The notes below the pieces were generated by a model. The model worked only from the letters and a program-made list of their open reading frames with translations. It was not told the DNA's origin and ran no database searches. From Microcaldota archaeon (GTDB taxonomy: Archaea > Micrarchaeota > Micrarchaeia > Micrarchaeales > CABMGC01), in NCBI GenBank assembly GCA_021805625.1, contig JAJZEU010000022.1, forward strand, positions 1 through 14,166: DNA of 14,166 nt, given 5' to 3'. Positions 5,967 to 12,252 of the stretch are shown here, piece by piece (position 1 is the first letter of the stretch; every line of letters starts with the position of its first letter). Both the position numbers and the translations under genes were made by a program.

Positions 5967-6290
5967 TTATGCTCCTTCTCCATAATACAGCGATACTACA
6001 AGCTTCATGATTTTGTCTTTTGCCAATGGTGGCCCTATGACTAAATTCTTGGTCGCTTCTATGAACGCTGCTTTGTCTAGTTGTTTGGTCTCTGAGTAAT
6101 AATAACAATCCGACAGCACCTTCATGGCAGACTGTGGGCTTGGTGCTTGGTTGTGATTGGCAATTGACCACTCGTGCATGATGTATGCACAAGTCCATTT
6201 GTACTTACCGGCTCTGTCACTTGGACATAATTCTTTTGCTCCTTGTTTTATCCTTTTGTAAATCAACATTATTTCGGTTTCGATTTTCAC
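5967..6290 (-). CDS. Unknown 107-residue protein with GTG start
   Basis: The start is GTG at 6290, overlapping the previous stop as GTGA, with GAGGA 6 bases upstream. The protein is mostly helical: an N-terminal helix (IETEIMLIYKRIKQGAK), a Trp/His-rich middle (KWTCAYIMHEWSIANH) and a helical C-terminal half. No conserved domain is recognised. The end lies 2 bases before the next ATG, so translation is likely coupled. Confidence 0.65.
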   Translation of the reverse strand: MKIETEIMLIYKRIKQGAKELCPSDRAGKYKWTCAYIMHEWSIANHNQAPSPQSAMKVLSDCYYYSETKQLDKAAFIEATKNLVIGPPLAKDKIMKLVVSLYYGEGA

Positions 6291-6955
6291 AGGTATTCCT
6301 CTACAAAATATGAGTATCTATGTGGTGGATATTGCTCGATCAACTTCGTTGCAGTCTCTCTGCTGTATGGCCCGATCTCTGATATTTCACCGCTCTTGAT
6401 ATGGTATGCATAAAGCAATTCTCCTCTCCCTGCTTTTTCAAGTAATTCCAGCGCCTGCATAACTTCTGCAAAATGCTTCCAATCATTGTGGCGGGGAAGC
6501 TTCAATGTTTCTATTTGAAAGAATATTTGAAACATTTCTCTTGAGTTGTAATGTACCCACATTGCAGCGTGCGCCATGTCCCTAAAAGTCAGCCTTTTGT
6601 AAGTGTCCCCAAATCTGTTAGGTTGCCTCATGTATTGACACATAAACAGATGTTTGCTGTGGTTATAAGGGTGATCATTGTCAACACCTAGCCACCTAAG
6701 TGTGTCTGCGTCGCTCAATCCTCCGCGCATTATTATAGGCTCCAGCTCGACACCTTTGCACAGGCCATTGTTCAGATAGAATTCACAGTTTGGCTCTTTG
6801 TTGCATGTCTCTATGTAATACAGCCTGTTTTCTATTCGCTGCCATGCAAGTTCCCCGCTCTCTTCTTTCTTGCATTCTTGCCTACCTCTCTTGCCTGTGA
6901 ATATATCCATCGCAATCATGGTCTCTTTGTACTTGTCAGGTTGGTTTATCGTCAT
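6287..6955 (-). CDS. Unknown 222-residue protein
   Basis: No family is recognised. Cysteines at 51, 57 and 66 (CNKEPNCEFYLNNGLC), with another at 106, may form a small metal or disulphide site, but the pattern is incomplete for a known zinc finger. A His/Trp-rich segment occurs at residues 84-110, and the C-terminal half is helical. The start at 6955 has only a weak ribosome site (AAAGA, 10 bases); an internal ATG at residue 13 with AAAGAG 3 bases upstream is an alternative. Its stop overlaps the next start as GTGA. Confidence 0.65.
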   Translation of the reverse strand: MTINQPDKYKETMIAMDIFTGKRGRQECKKEESGELAWQRIENRLYYIETCNKEPNCEFYLNNGLCKGVELEPIIMRGGLSDADTLRWLGVDNDHPYNHSKHLFMCQYMRQPNRFGDTYKRLTFRDMAHAAMWVHYNSREMFQIFFQIETLKLPRHNDWKHFAEVMQALELLEKAGRGELLYAYHIKSGEISEIGPYSRETATKLIEQYPPHRYSYFVEEYL

Positions 6956-6969
6956 TGTTGTTCGTCTTT

Positions 6970-7296
6970 CTAGAGCAATGTTGCCATTTGGTTATTGGCT
7001 TGTGGTTTATCTTGCCGAAAATAGAACCAAACATGAAACGTTGCGCTTCCTAAATACGACAGGTTTATCACGTTGGCTACTTCATGGGCATGGTTCATGC
7101 GCTTTGTTATTTGCGTCCCATTTATGACAGCGTAAAATCTGTAGGCTGCTTTGTCATCAATCTCTGCTTCCAAATCTACCCAGTCCGCTATTAACGTAAT
7201 ATCGCTCACCTTATCGCCGTGTTTCAGCTCGCCTATTTTAACGCCTTCCCTTATTCCCATTGATAGGCGCTCGTAATGTTTCAAACTATGTCTCAT
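6970..7296 (-). CDS. Unknown 108-residue protein
   Basis: The start at 7296 is an ATG with GGGGTG 8 bases upstream; a GTG at 7305 would add three residues and is the alternative. It overlaps the upstream gene by 11 bases. The protein has a basic N-terminus (MRHSLKHYERLS), a Lys/Gly/Asp region typical of a small beta fold (REGVKIGELKHGDKVSD) and a Tyr-rich strand pair (YRFYAVINGTQITK). The order of strands followed by HAHEVANVINLS loosely recalls the related proteins at 9213-10221 but falls short of a clear match. Confidence 0.65.
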   Translation of the reverse strand: MRHSLKHYERLSMGIREGVKIGELKHGDKVSDITLIADWVDLEAEIDDKAAYRFYAVINGTQITKRMNHAHEVANVINLSYLGSATFHVWFYFRQDKPQANNQMATLL

Positions 7297-7588
7297 CTTG
7301 GTCACCCCATTCCGTTAACACAGCGCGCCTAAGCCCGCTGAACTCTGCCGATTGACCGCGCACTATTATAGGGTAAGCGTAGACCTCATTGAGGTCACTT
7401 GCGTACCACAATACGCAATGCCTGTCGTTGAACTTCCTTAAGTCCCTTTCTGCTCTCCGCATTCTCCGCTTACAATAACTCTCGGCCACTTTATCGTTTT
7501 CTATTTTGCACTGCAATGGTATGTCGCCAAAGTCCCCAACCACTACGCCAATTGCGTACCAATCTCTTGTTCCTAAACTGTTATCCAT
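7286..7588 (-). CDS. Unknown 100-residue protein
   Basis: The start at 7588 has AAGGAG 6 bases upstream and its first codons overlap the preceding stop; a longer frame to 7609 lacks a better site. The protein opens MDNSLGTRDWYAIGVVVGDFG (strand-like), then has a strongly basic helix (CKRRMRRAERDLRKFN), and ends in a mixed region with Tyr and Trp. The basic helix could contact nucleic acid; that is inference. No family is recognised. Confidence 0.65.
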   Translation of the reverse strand: MDNSLGTRDWYAIGVVVGDFGDIPLQCKIENDKVAESYCKRRMRRAERDLRKFNDRHCVLWYASDLNEVYAYPIIVRGQSAEFSGLRRAVLTEWGDQDET

Positions 7589-7937
7589 TATCGTCTCCTT
7601 TTTCCTCAAATTTCGGCAACGCTAAATCAGCAGGTTTTATCTTTTTGGGCAACTTCCTTGTCACCGTGTATTGAAGGTTTTCGCTGCTTATATCCGATGC
7701 AACAGCCCAAGTCACATGCTGCTCTTTCCCTTCCAAGCTGTCCCTGCGTATCCACATGGCGCGTTCTATCTTGAATACTGTGTCAGATTTAACACGACGC
7801 ACAAAAACAGACATGGCTTTATGGTCTGCTTTGATTACGCTCCCTTCAAATCCGTTTGCTTGTATTTCCAATGCAAATCCTTCTGCTATTAATCTATCGA
7901 ACGCTTTAACAGATGCTGTCGCGGACGGTTTATTCAT
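7581..7937 (-). CDS. Unknown 118-residue protein, basic
   Basis: It begins at 7937 within the last codons of the paralogue gene (8-base overlap); the ribosome site is weak (ACAGG close to the start). The N-terminal part may be helical (KAFDRLIAEGFAL), followed by alternating strands (EGSVIKADHKAMSVFVRRVKSD and TVFKIERAMWIRRD). The C-terminal part is Lys-rich (KLPKKIKPADLALPKFEEKGDD). It looks like a small beta protein with a helical cap, but no family is recognised. Weak ribosome binding next to an 8-base overlap suggests that its translation depends on the upstream gene. Confidence 0.62.
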   Translation of the reverse strand: MNKPSATASVKAFDRLIAEGFALEIQANGFEGSVIKADHKAMSVFVRRVKSDTVFKIERAMWIRRDSLEGKEQHVTWAVASDISSENLQYTVTRKLPKKIKPADLALPKFEEKGDDNG

Positions 7938-8229
7938 TGCCTGTTTCTTTCTTTTCTTCTTCTATGACACGTTCAATTACTTTGTTTAGTATTCGCTCCA
8001 TTGCGTCTTTAACAACAGACTGGCAAGCATGGATTTCAGGTGCCATGCTTGCTACAGACTTGATTGCCTCGCCGGTAGATACGCTAATCATTTCCAATCC
8101 CGTTGATATTTCGAGTGCCTTGTCTTCGGTTTCTGCTAAATTCAGGATGTGTTCCATCGAGCACTGGATCATTATTAGGTTTCGATATATTTTCTCGAAC
8201 TCCGAATTCAAGCTTGACTGCTTGTTCAT
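7930..8229 (-). CDS. Small helical protein, paralogue of the 5656-5964 gene
   Basis: A 99-residue protein. AGGAG 6 bases upstream supports the start at 8229, which shares one base with the preceding TAA (TAATG). Residues 63-70 (APEIHACQ) and Lys 74 line up with APGTHACQ and Lys 74 of the 102-residue gene about 2 kb downstream. The lengths agree and no gap is needed up to the motif. Both are mainly helical with a charged C-terminus, here acidic (IEEEKKETGNE) rather than basic as in the paralogue. A shared fold and related role is likely; the function is unknown. Confidence 0.7.
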   Translation of the reverse strand: MNKQSSLNSEFEKIYRNLIMIQCSMEHILNLAETEDKALEISTGLEMISVSTGEAIKSVASMAPEIHACQSVVKDAMERILNKVIERVIEEEKKETGNE

Positions 8230-8594
8230 TAGTGGCTCCTGTTATGTAGCACTATGCGCCTGAATTCGGTCGCATAGCGTTTAAGTTCGTGGTTTCCCGG
8301 TGCTACCGGCACTAGGAATTTATTGGTGTCATACCCCATTGCGGCGGCTGTTATTGCTGTTACTAATGACACTATCCGCACGCATCCTTGGCGATAGTTG
8401 TCATGCTTTATACCGTTGATATGCAAGTCGCGAAGCTCTACAGAATGCCCATCTTCTAACTTCACGACGTTGTACAAGTCTCCTACGCGTTGGTCTACCC
8501 GGATCGCTGTGTGCGACTTCTCTACGCGGAACACTTCGTGGGTAAACGTATCCATGATCTCCAGCGGATGTGTTGTACAGTTGTCAATTATCAT
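8229..8594 (-). CDS. Unknown 121-residue phage protein
   Basis: It opens MIIDNCTTHPLEIMD and later has VRIVSLVTAITAAAMGYD. This order (a short 'THP' start, a strand-rich middle and a late 'IVS-LV-A' helix) loosely resembles a widespread family of small phage proteins that begin with N-L-TPHP, but the similarity is by eye and weak. The middle strands (VFRVEKSHTAIRVDQRVGDLYNVV) fit a small beta barrel. The ribosome site is weak (AAAGA, 6-7 bases). It follows the Gam-like gene by 10 bases, so the two are probably co-transcribed. Confidence 0.6.
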   Translation of the reverse strand: MIIDNCTTHPLEIMDTFTHEVFRVEKSHTAIRVDQRVGDLYNVVKLEDGHSVELRDLHINGIKHDNYRQGCVRIVSLVTAITAAAMGYDTNKFLVPVAPGNHELKRYATEFRRIVLHNRSH

Positions 8595-8604
8595 TTCGTT
8601 CTTT

Positions 8605-9147
8605 CTAATCGGCTGCTTCAGTTGCCGACTTCTCTTTGAGGATTACCACATTGATGTGTTTTGGTACCAGCTGCGCGCCGGGTATTTCAAGCGTTGGAAC
8701 TAGCTCGCCGGTTTCCGCGTCTAGCTTATCTACGATGTACTTAGCGGCTTCCTTCATCATCCCGCGTGTATCGTATGACACACTTAAGAACTTATCTTTA
8801 AACGGGATAAGATCAGGGTTGACGATCCTGGCAGAGGCTTCATGATTAGAAACCTGTACGCTGCCATGTGAGAGCCTTATGGTCTTAGCATTGATGCGTG
8901 TGCTTTCGTCGATTGCCCACTTCCTAAGCTCCCCATCAAACCTGAACTCCATCGACTTGATGTTCGACTCGATGGACTTAATGCGCTTGTCGGCCTGCTG
9001 TTTGATGATTTCTATCTCTTTGCGCATCATGGTTATTTTGGCTACATACCACTGTGCCGTCTGATTATCAACGATGTGGAACTTTCCATCATCCGCTATC
9101 GGGCTGGTTACGATCTGCAAATCATAGTTGTCTTCTTGCTCGTACAT
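8605..9147 (-). CDS. Gam-like DNA-end-binding protein (host nuclease inhibitor type)
   Basis: A 180-residue protein matching the Mu Gam / Gam-like family by pattern. AQWYVAKI lies at 31-38, a long coiled-coil-like helix at 40-68 (EIEIIKQQADKRIKSIE), KTIRLSHGSVQV at 88-99 and ETGELVP at 145-151. Gam proteins bind double-stranded DNA ends and block host exonuclease attack; that role is known for the family, not shown here. The start at 9147 has AAGGA 7 bases upstream; a longer frame to 9183 begins inside a hairpin loop without a ribosome site. With the ATPase at 4653-5594 it forms a likely recombination set. Length is close to the usual for the family. Confidence 0.88.
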   Translation of the reverse strand: MYEQEDNYDLQIVTSPIADDGKFHIVDNQTAQWYVAKITMMRKEIEIIKQQADKRIKSIESNIKSMEFRFDGELRKWAIDESTRINAKTIRLSHGSVQVSNHEASARIVNPDLIPFKDKFLSVSYDTRGMMKEAAKYIVDKLDAETGELVPTLEIPGAQLVPKHINVVILKEKSATEAAD

Positions 9148-9170
9148 GTTAGTTTCCTTTTGGTTAGTAT

Positions 9171-9202
9171 AGACGCCTGCCAATGTTATTAGGCAGGCGT
9201 CT
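9171..9202 (-). promoter_or_regulatory. Strong stem-loop upstream of the Gam-like gene
   Basis: An 11-base perfect stem (9171-9181 against 9192-9202, AGACGCCTGCC with GGCAGGCGTCT) closes a 10-base AT-rich loop. It is the strongest hairpin in the window and lies in the only other gap over 60 bases of the leftward array, between the 9213-9524 gene and the Gam-like gene. There is no run of T after it in the leftward direction, so it is not a clear intrinsic terminator. It could be an RNA processing or stability element or slow transcription. Its left edge lies about 15 bases before the ribosome site at 9155-9158. Confidence 0.6.
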
Positions 9203-9212
9203 ATTGTTGTGG

Positions 9213-9524
9213 CTATTCAGTGAACTTAGGAAAAATCGCTAGCATCTCTTCATCTTTTTCTAGGTGTTCTATCAACCTGGATATGGCTAGCTTGGCTGAG
9301 TCGAAAACAGCGCCGCATGTAATATCAATCACTGGGAATGAAGATGTGTAATAAGCATACGTGGAGCTATTGTCGTTCTTTATTCGCAATGCAGTCTTAA
9401 GCAATATGGGTGATTTTTCGCCGGATTTCCACACCAACGATCCGATAATAACACCACTGTCTCGGTTTTTCACTTCTCTTGCTAGCGTTCTAATGCTCCT
9501 GTTGTCATCTATGTATTTAATCAT
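9213..9524 (-). CDS. Small protein, paralogue family of three, copy 1
   Basis: A 103-residue protein that aligns without any gap to the 103-residue product of the next gene (9545-9856), with about 30 identities. Shared features include MI-x-Y at the start, GV-x-IG at 24-28, Y-x-YY at 56-59, AK-x-AI at 77-81 and the C-terminal FTE. The start has AAGGA 6 bases upstream. The pattern of strands followed by a late helix suggests a compact alpha/beta protein. It is a duplicated gene; its role is not recognised. Confidence 0.75.
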   Translation of the reverse strand: MIKYIDDNRSIRTLAREVKNRDSGVIIGSLVWKSGEKSPILLKTALRIKNDNSSTYAYYTSSFPVIDITCGAVFDSAKLAISRLIEHLEKDEEMLAIFPKFTE

Positions 9525-9544
9525 ACCTGTTCCTTTCTATCGTT

Positions 9545-9856
9545 TCACTCGGTGAATGTTTTCATTTTCAGTGTATAGTAGCTGTTAAGCTCGAACTGTG
9601 TAACCAGCGCGTATATTGCTTCTTTGGCCGTTGGGTACGTCTTGCTTGCTGAAAATGGCATATAGGGCTTGGCCCTAACATAGTAAGAGTAAGACGGCTT
9701 GTTATTTTCGTCTATACTTAGCGAGCTTAGCAGCTTAATAGTAAGCTTTGCTTTTGACAACGGAACCATGTGCCCGATTGTCACCCCCTTGCTGTCCTTC
9801 TTGGCTTGTTCTTCTATTTCGGCCAAGCTTGCTGTTTGCTCTACGTATACTATCAT
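9545..9856 (-). CDS. Small protein, paralogue family of three, copy 2
   Basis: A 103-residue paralogue of the 9213-9524 gene. It contains YPTAKEAI at 74-81, which reappears as YQTAKEAI in the third gene (9853-10221), and SYSYYVR against SYWAVR in that gene. The start overlaps the previous stop as ATGA and has AAAGGA 12 bases upstream. As the middle member it links the other two, which match each other less clearly. The role is unknown. Confidence 0.75.
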   Translation of the reverse strand: MIVYVEQTASLAEIEEQAKKDSKGVTIGHMVPLSKAKLTIKLLSSLSIDENNKPSYSYYVRAKPYMPFSASKTYPTAKEAIYALVTQFELNSYYTLKMKTFTE

Positions 9857-10221
9857 TGTTTATTAATGTCCTTTGAGTGCATGATTTGTTTGTAATCGTC
9901 CCCTATCCGAAGTTTCCGATGCAGGCGCACTCGTAACAGTTTAGATACTACGTCGATGGCCTCTTTGGCTGTTTGGTATTTACCACAATGCTGGTTTATT
10001 ACCCCGTATGTATTCATCATTCTGACAGCCCAGTATGAATTGTCCGGGTTTCCATTGTGAGTTTTGCATATGCCGTACAACACCACCTCGTCGTAACCAA
10101 CCGAATCGTCGTAGTTCTTCGACCATGAAATAGCCACTGGAACGCCAAACCATCTTTTTTGGCCTATTGTATCTTGGTATTTCTCTACTTCTGAGGCGCG
10201 CATCATCCTAGTGGCCATCAT
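9853..10221 (-). CDS. Small protein, paralogue family of three, copy 3
   Basis: A 122-residue protein. The chosen ATG (10221) overlaps the previous stop as ATGA and has GGAG 7 bases upstream; an ATG two codons earlier overlaps more. TAKEAI at 84-89 and the preceding SYWAVR at 62-67 match copy 2. The N-terminal 20 residues (MMATRMMRAS and following) and the C-terminal tail are extra relative to the other two. The C-terminus is basic (RVRLHRKLR). Three adjacent related genes point to local duplication; the function is unknown. Confidence 0.68.
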   Translation of the reverse strand: MMATRMMRASEVEKYQDTIGQKRWFGVPVAISWSKNYDDSVGYDEVVLYGICKTHNGNPDNSYWAVRMMNTYGVINQHCGKYQTAKEAIDVVSKLLRVRLHRKLRIGDDYKQIMHSKDINKQ

Positions 10222-10460
10222 TCCCATGCTCCATTCTGTCCGTATTTAACACGTGCATTATCAACAGCCTCTATTAACTCTTCGAACTGCTGCTTGTATT
10301 CTTCGATGACGATCCCTAGCCGGGTGCTTTCGTGGGAATCAAGTTGCCCATGAAGCCCATAGAATTGTGTCATAAGCTCATCTTCTACTGCGCTCAAACA
10401 TTTCTTGAGACGCCCGCTGTATTGGTTTCTGTCTGATTCGTAGTCAAATTCTATTCTCAT
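10218..10460 (-). CDS. Small acidic helical protein, 80 residues
   Basis: It is mainly helical by composition (SDRNQYSGRLKKCLSAVEDEL and IEEYKQQFEELIEAVDNARV) and may form a coiled coil or helical bundle. The start is fixed by ATGA overlap with the preceding stop, with AAGGA 3-4 bases and GGGGG about 10 bases upstream. The net charge is acidic in the C-terminal half. No family is recognised; small helical acidic proteins of phage often bind host proteins, which is only a possibility here. Confidence 0.65.
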   Translation of the reverse strand: MRIEFDYESDRNQYSGRLKKCLSAVEDELMTQFYGLHGQLDSHESTRLGIVIEEYKQQFEELIEAVDNARVKYGQNGAWE

Positions 10461-10741
10461 TCGTCCTTGTCCCCCTTAGATATAACACATACATTGTTCT
10501 TAGTCATGTACAGATTTATCACTGAATCGACAACCACGAACCTTTCTATATTCTCTTCGAATATATCAATGCTATCTGTATTTTTTGACAAACAAAAAAC
10601 TACCTTGGGATTTTTTTCTGTTCCTCTTGTCTCTATGCGGATCGTCCCTTCACTGGAGAACCTAACGCCTCCAGCGTCAACGCCAACCATCACCCGACTG
10701 CCCACGAACGGCTTCATTGCTTCTCGGATTTTGGTACTCAT
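10457..10741 (-). CDS. Small beta-rich protein, 94 residues
   Basis: The start at 10741 has AAGGA 5 bases upstream and overlaps the previous stop as ATGA; the longer frame above has no such site. The protein opens MSTKIREAMKPFVGSRVMVG and goes on with short strands (VRFSSEGTIRIET, then PKVVFCLS). This order fits a small barrel such as an SH3- or Sm-like fold, by pattern only. There is a single Cys near the C-terminus (VCVISKGDKDE). The role is unknown. Confidence 0.65.
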   Translation of the reverse strand: MSTKIREAMKPFVGSRVMVGVDAGGVRFSSEGTIRIETRGTEKNPKVVFCLSKNTDSIDIFEENIERFVVVDSVINLYMTKNNVCVISKGDKDE

Positions 10742-11169
10742 ATTTGTCCTTCTTTCGATGTTATTGATATACTCATGCCTTCCAGCACGATGATACTTGT
10801 AATGCATTGATCGCCAATCAGCCCAGTCTCGAATGCTCTATCAACAGAACCTTCCTCGCGCTTAGCGATGATTGTTGTAACCCTCCCTTCTTTATCTCCG
10901 TGGTATTTGTTTATCTTGTTTACCTGTGCTTGTAGGTAATCCTTATCTTCCGCTTCGTTGTTTTCTAGCCATACAGCAGCCGCCATCTCCTCATCACCGT
11001 GCATCGCTATAACAAGGCCTACAAAGGCCAACACAATGCAAGCAATGGATAATGCGATATGGCGGCTGTCGTACTTCATGAACAATATTGCGAATAGAAC
11101 GCAATACGCTATAGTGCCTAGCCTCCACATCGAATGTCCGTTGTTGTATCTTTGTTTGTTGGCGTTCAT
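10738..11169 (-). CDS. Two-helix membrane protein, 143 residues
   Basis: Two membrane segments are visible: about 16-32 (RLGTIAYCVLFAILFM) and about 37-56 (HIALSIACIVLAFVGLVIAM), joined by a short turn, a typical hairpin. A soluble domain of about 85 residues follows. The start at 11169 has GGGGG 9 bases upstream and comes just after the TAA of the preceding gene; a longer frame to 11226 overlaps that gene. It may act in the inner membrane, for example in superinfection exclusion, but there is no direct evidence. Confidence 0.7.
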   Translation of the reverse strand: MNANKQRYNNGHSMWRLGTIAYCVLFAILFMKYDSRHIALSIACIVLAFVGLVIAMHGDEEMAAAVWLENNEAEDKDYLQAQVNKINKYHGDKEGRVTTIIAKREEGSVDRAFETGLIGDQCITSIIVLEGMSISITSKEGQI

Positions 11170-11173
11170 TTGG

Positions 11174-11512
11174 TTAGTCCCCCCAATGTAGATGCATATT
11201 CTTGATCTTTTTTCCTTTGCCGTCAACAGGAGTTACTGTTATACAATCATCACTTTGCGACAGAAGATTGTATAAATGAACGCGACCTTTTGATGTGAAG
11301 TGAAATTCTCTGACGCGGTCGAGGTTGATCCTCACTGTGGCATCGTCCGACTCCAAGAGCATGTCTAGCTCGTTGTGCTGCACAAGCGTGCATCGTTTCG
11401 AAATTTTGATAAGTGGGGCGTTCACCTCAACGAGAACATCTTTGCCATCAAAGAATGTTATGAACATGTTTATTGCAGCGTCCATATCATCTCTGCCTTT
11501 TAGCATTATCAT
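11174..11512 (-). CDS. Unknown 112-residue protein
   Basis: It starts at the ATG at 11512 with a strong AAGGAGG 7 bases upstream; an ATG two codons further on is possible. The protein contains probable strands (DVLVEVNAPLIKISK, ATVRINLDRVREFHF) and a Lys/Gly-rich stretch near the end (DGKGKKIKNMHLHWGD). The His/Trp-containing C-terminus is unusual but no motif is recognised. It follows the 46-residue membrane gene by 15 bases. Confidence 0.65.
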   Translation of the reverse strand: MIMLKGRDDMDAAINMFITFFDGKDVLVEVNAPLIKISKRCTLVQHNELDMLLESDDATVRINLDRVREFHFTSKGRVHLYNLLSQSDDCITVTPVDGKGKKIKNMHLHWGD

Positions 11513-11527
11513 GCTAATTCCTCCTTG

Positions 11528-11668
11528 TTATTTGCGGAAATAAGTAATATCAAACAGGCCAACTTTCTTAGCGATTATGGCAATCCCCATGAAAAACAGG
11601 AATGTGCCGGCAAGAGACAAACATGCAATGGCCACGAGTGCCATTAATAATAAGATGTATGGCAACAT
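11528..11668 (-). CDS. 46-residue membrane protein
   Basis: A short gene easily missed by ORF finders. The ATG has AGGAG 8 bases upstream, and the stop lies 15 bases before the next start. The sequence begins MLPYILLLMALVAIACLSLAG and continues with a hydrophobic stretch to about residue 33 (FLFFMGIAIIA), then a short charged tail (KKVGLFDITYFRK). It looks like one long or two short membrane segments. Phage genes of this size are often small membrane toxins, pinholin-like or regulatory peptides, but none of these is shown. Confidence 0.72.
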   Translation of the reverse strand: MLPYILLLMALVAIACLSLAGTFLFFMGIAIIAKKVGLFDITYFRK

Positions 11669-11685
11669 TTACCAATCTCCTTTTG

Positions 11686-12003
11686 TTAGTGCGCCGCCAG
11701 CGTGTCTTTGACCATGTCTATGATGGCGATTTTGTTCTCTTTTGCCCATTTCGCAAACGATATATAGTCGTTGTGATGGACCGCCCCGTACAGATCCCGA
11801 TAGTCACCGGTCACATGAACTTCAATATCAACGATGCTGGGATCGTCGTAAGTTGCCACAACGTGGCCACTGAACGGCTCGTAGTCTTCTGTGATATAAT
11901 CGTCAACAGTCTGCGATACTAACTGTAGCAATTCTTTCAATTCAGTCTCACGCAGTCTAGGGATTGGCTGCATGTTTGATGGGATGTATATTAACAAGCT
12001 CAT
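11686..12003 (-). CDS. Unknown 105-residue protein, acidic
   Basis: The ATG has AAAGGAG 7 bases upstream. Residues 18-36 form a probable helix (LRETELKELLQLVSQTVDD), followed by an acidic strand-rich region (PSIVDIEVHVTGDYRDLYG) with adjacent His 76-77, then a C-terminal helix (FAKWAKENKIAIIDMVKDTL). The mixture suggests a compact alpha/beta protein. No family is recognised. It lies between small membrane genes and larger unknown genes in a continuous run. Confidence 0.65.
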   Translation of the reverse strand: MSLLIYIPSNMQPIPRLRETELKELLQLVSQTVDDYITEDYEPFSGHVVATYDDPSIVDIEVHVTGDYRDLYGAVHHNDYISFAKWAKENKIAIIDMVKDTLAAH

Positions 12004-12015
12004 TCTGTTTCTCCT

Positions 12016-12252
12016 TTACTTGATAAACTCACTCGTGCAGTCAGACAGTTTTGCGACTATCTTGTTACTCACTGGCACACCGTAGTGCCACGCAGTTGCC
12101 ACGTACAGGCACTTTCGTACTGATTTGATGGCAATATCCGGGTAGCCCGGTTGCTTTAGCACAGCAATCAACGTGCGCAGTTCTCTGTCAGATGTATACA
12201 GGTGCTCAGCGCCCCTGAAGTTTGCCAGCAACCCTACTTTAGCTCTCTTCAT
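12016..12252 (-). CDS. Small basic protein, 78 residues
   Basis: The start is set at 12252 (MKRAKVGLLANFR), with GAGGA 8 bases upstream. A longer frame to 12285 would begin MITRMITRMIT, which is only the shadow of the acidic repeat coded in another frame. The protein has an N-terminal basic segment and helices with LRTLIAVLKQPGYPDIAIKS and CLYVATAWHYGVPVSNKI. It overlaps the upstream gene by 14 bases, so its ribosome site lies inside the repeat that codes that protein's acidic tail. The function is unknown. Confidence 0.65.
   Translation of the reverse strand: MKRAKVGLLANFRGAEHLYTSDRELRTLIAVLKQPGYPDIAIKSVRKCLYVATAWHYGVPVSNKIVAKLSDCTSEFIK

Noticed and set aside
5965..6198. Upstream extension of the gene at 5656-5964
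   Set aside because: It lies inside the neighbouring gene, and the ATG at 5964 has a strong ribosome site; the extended N-terminus reads as out-of-frame sequence.
7913..8263. Plus-strand open frame opposite the paralogue gene
   Set aside because: Ser/Thr-rich antisense shadow of the 7930-8229 gene, with no ribosome site.
9171..9202. Hairpin as an intrinsic terminator
   Set aside because: No run of T follows on either strand, so it is listed as a structured element of unknown use.
10467..10793. Plus-strand open frame opposite 10457-10741
   Set aside because: Antisense shadow; the minus-strand gene has a clear ribosome site and ATGA join.
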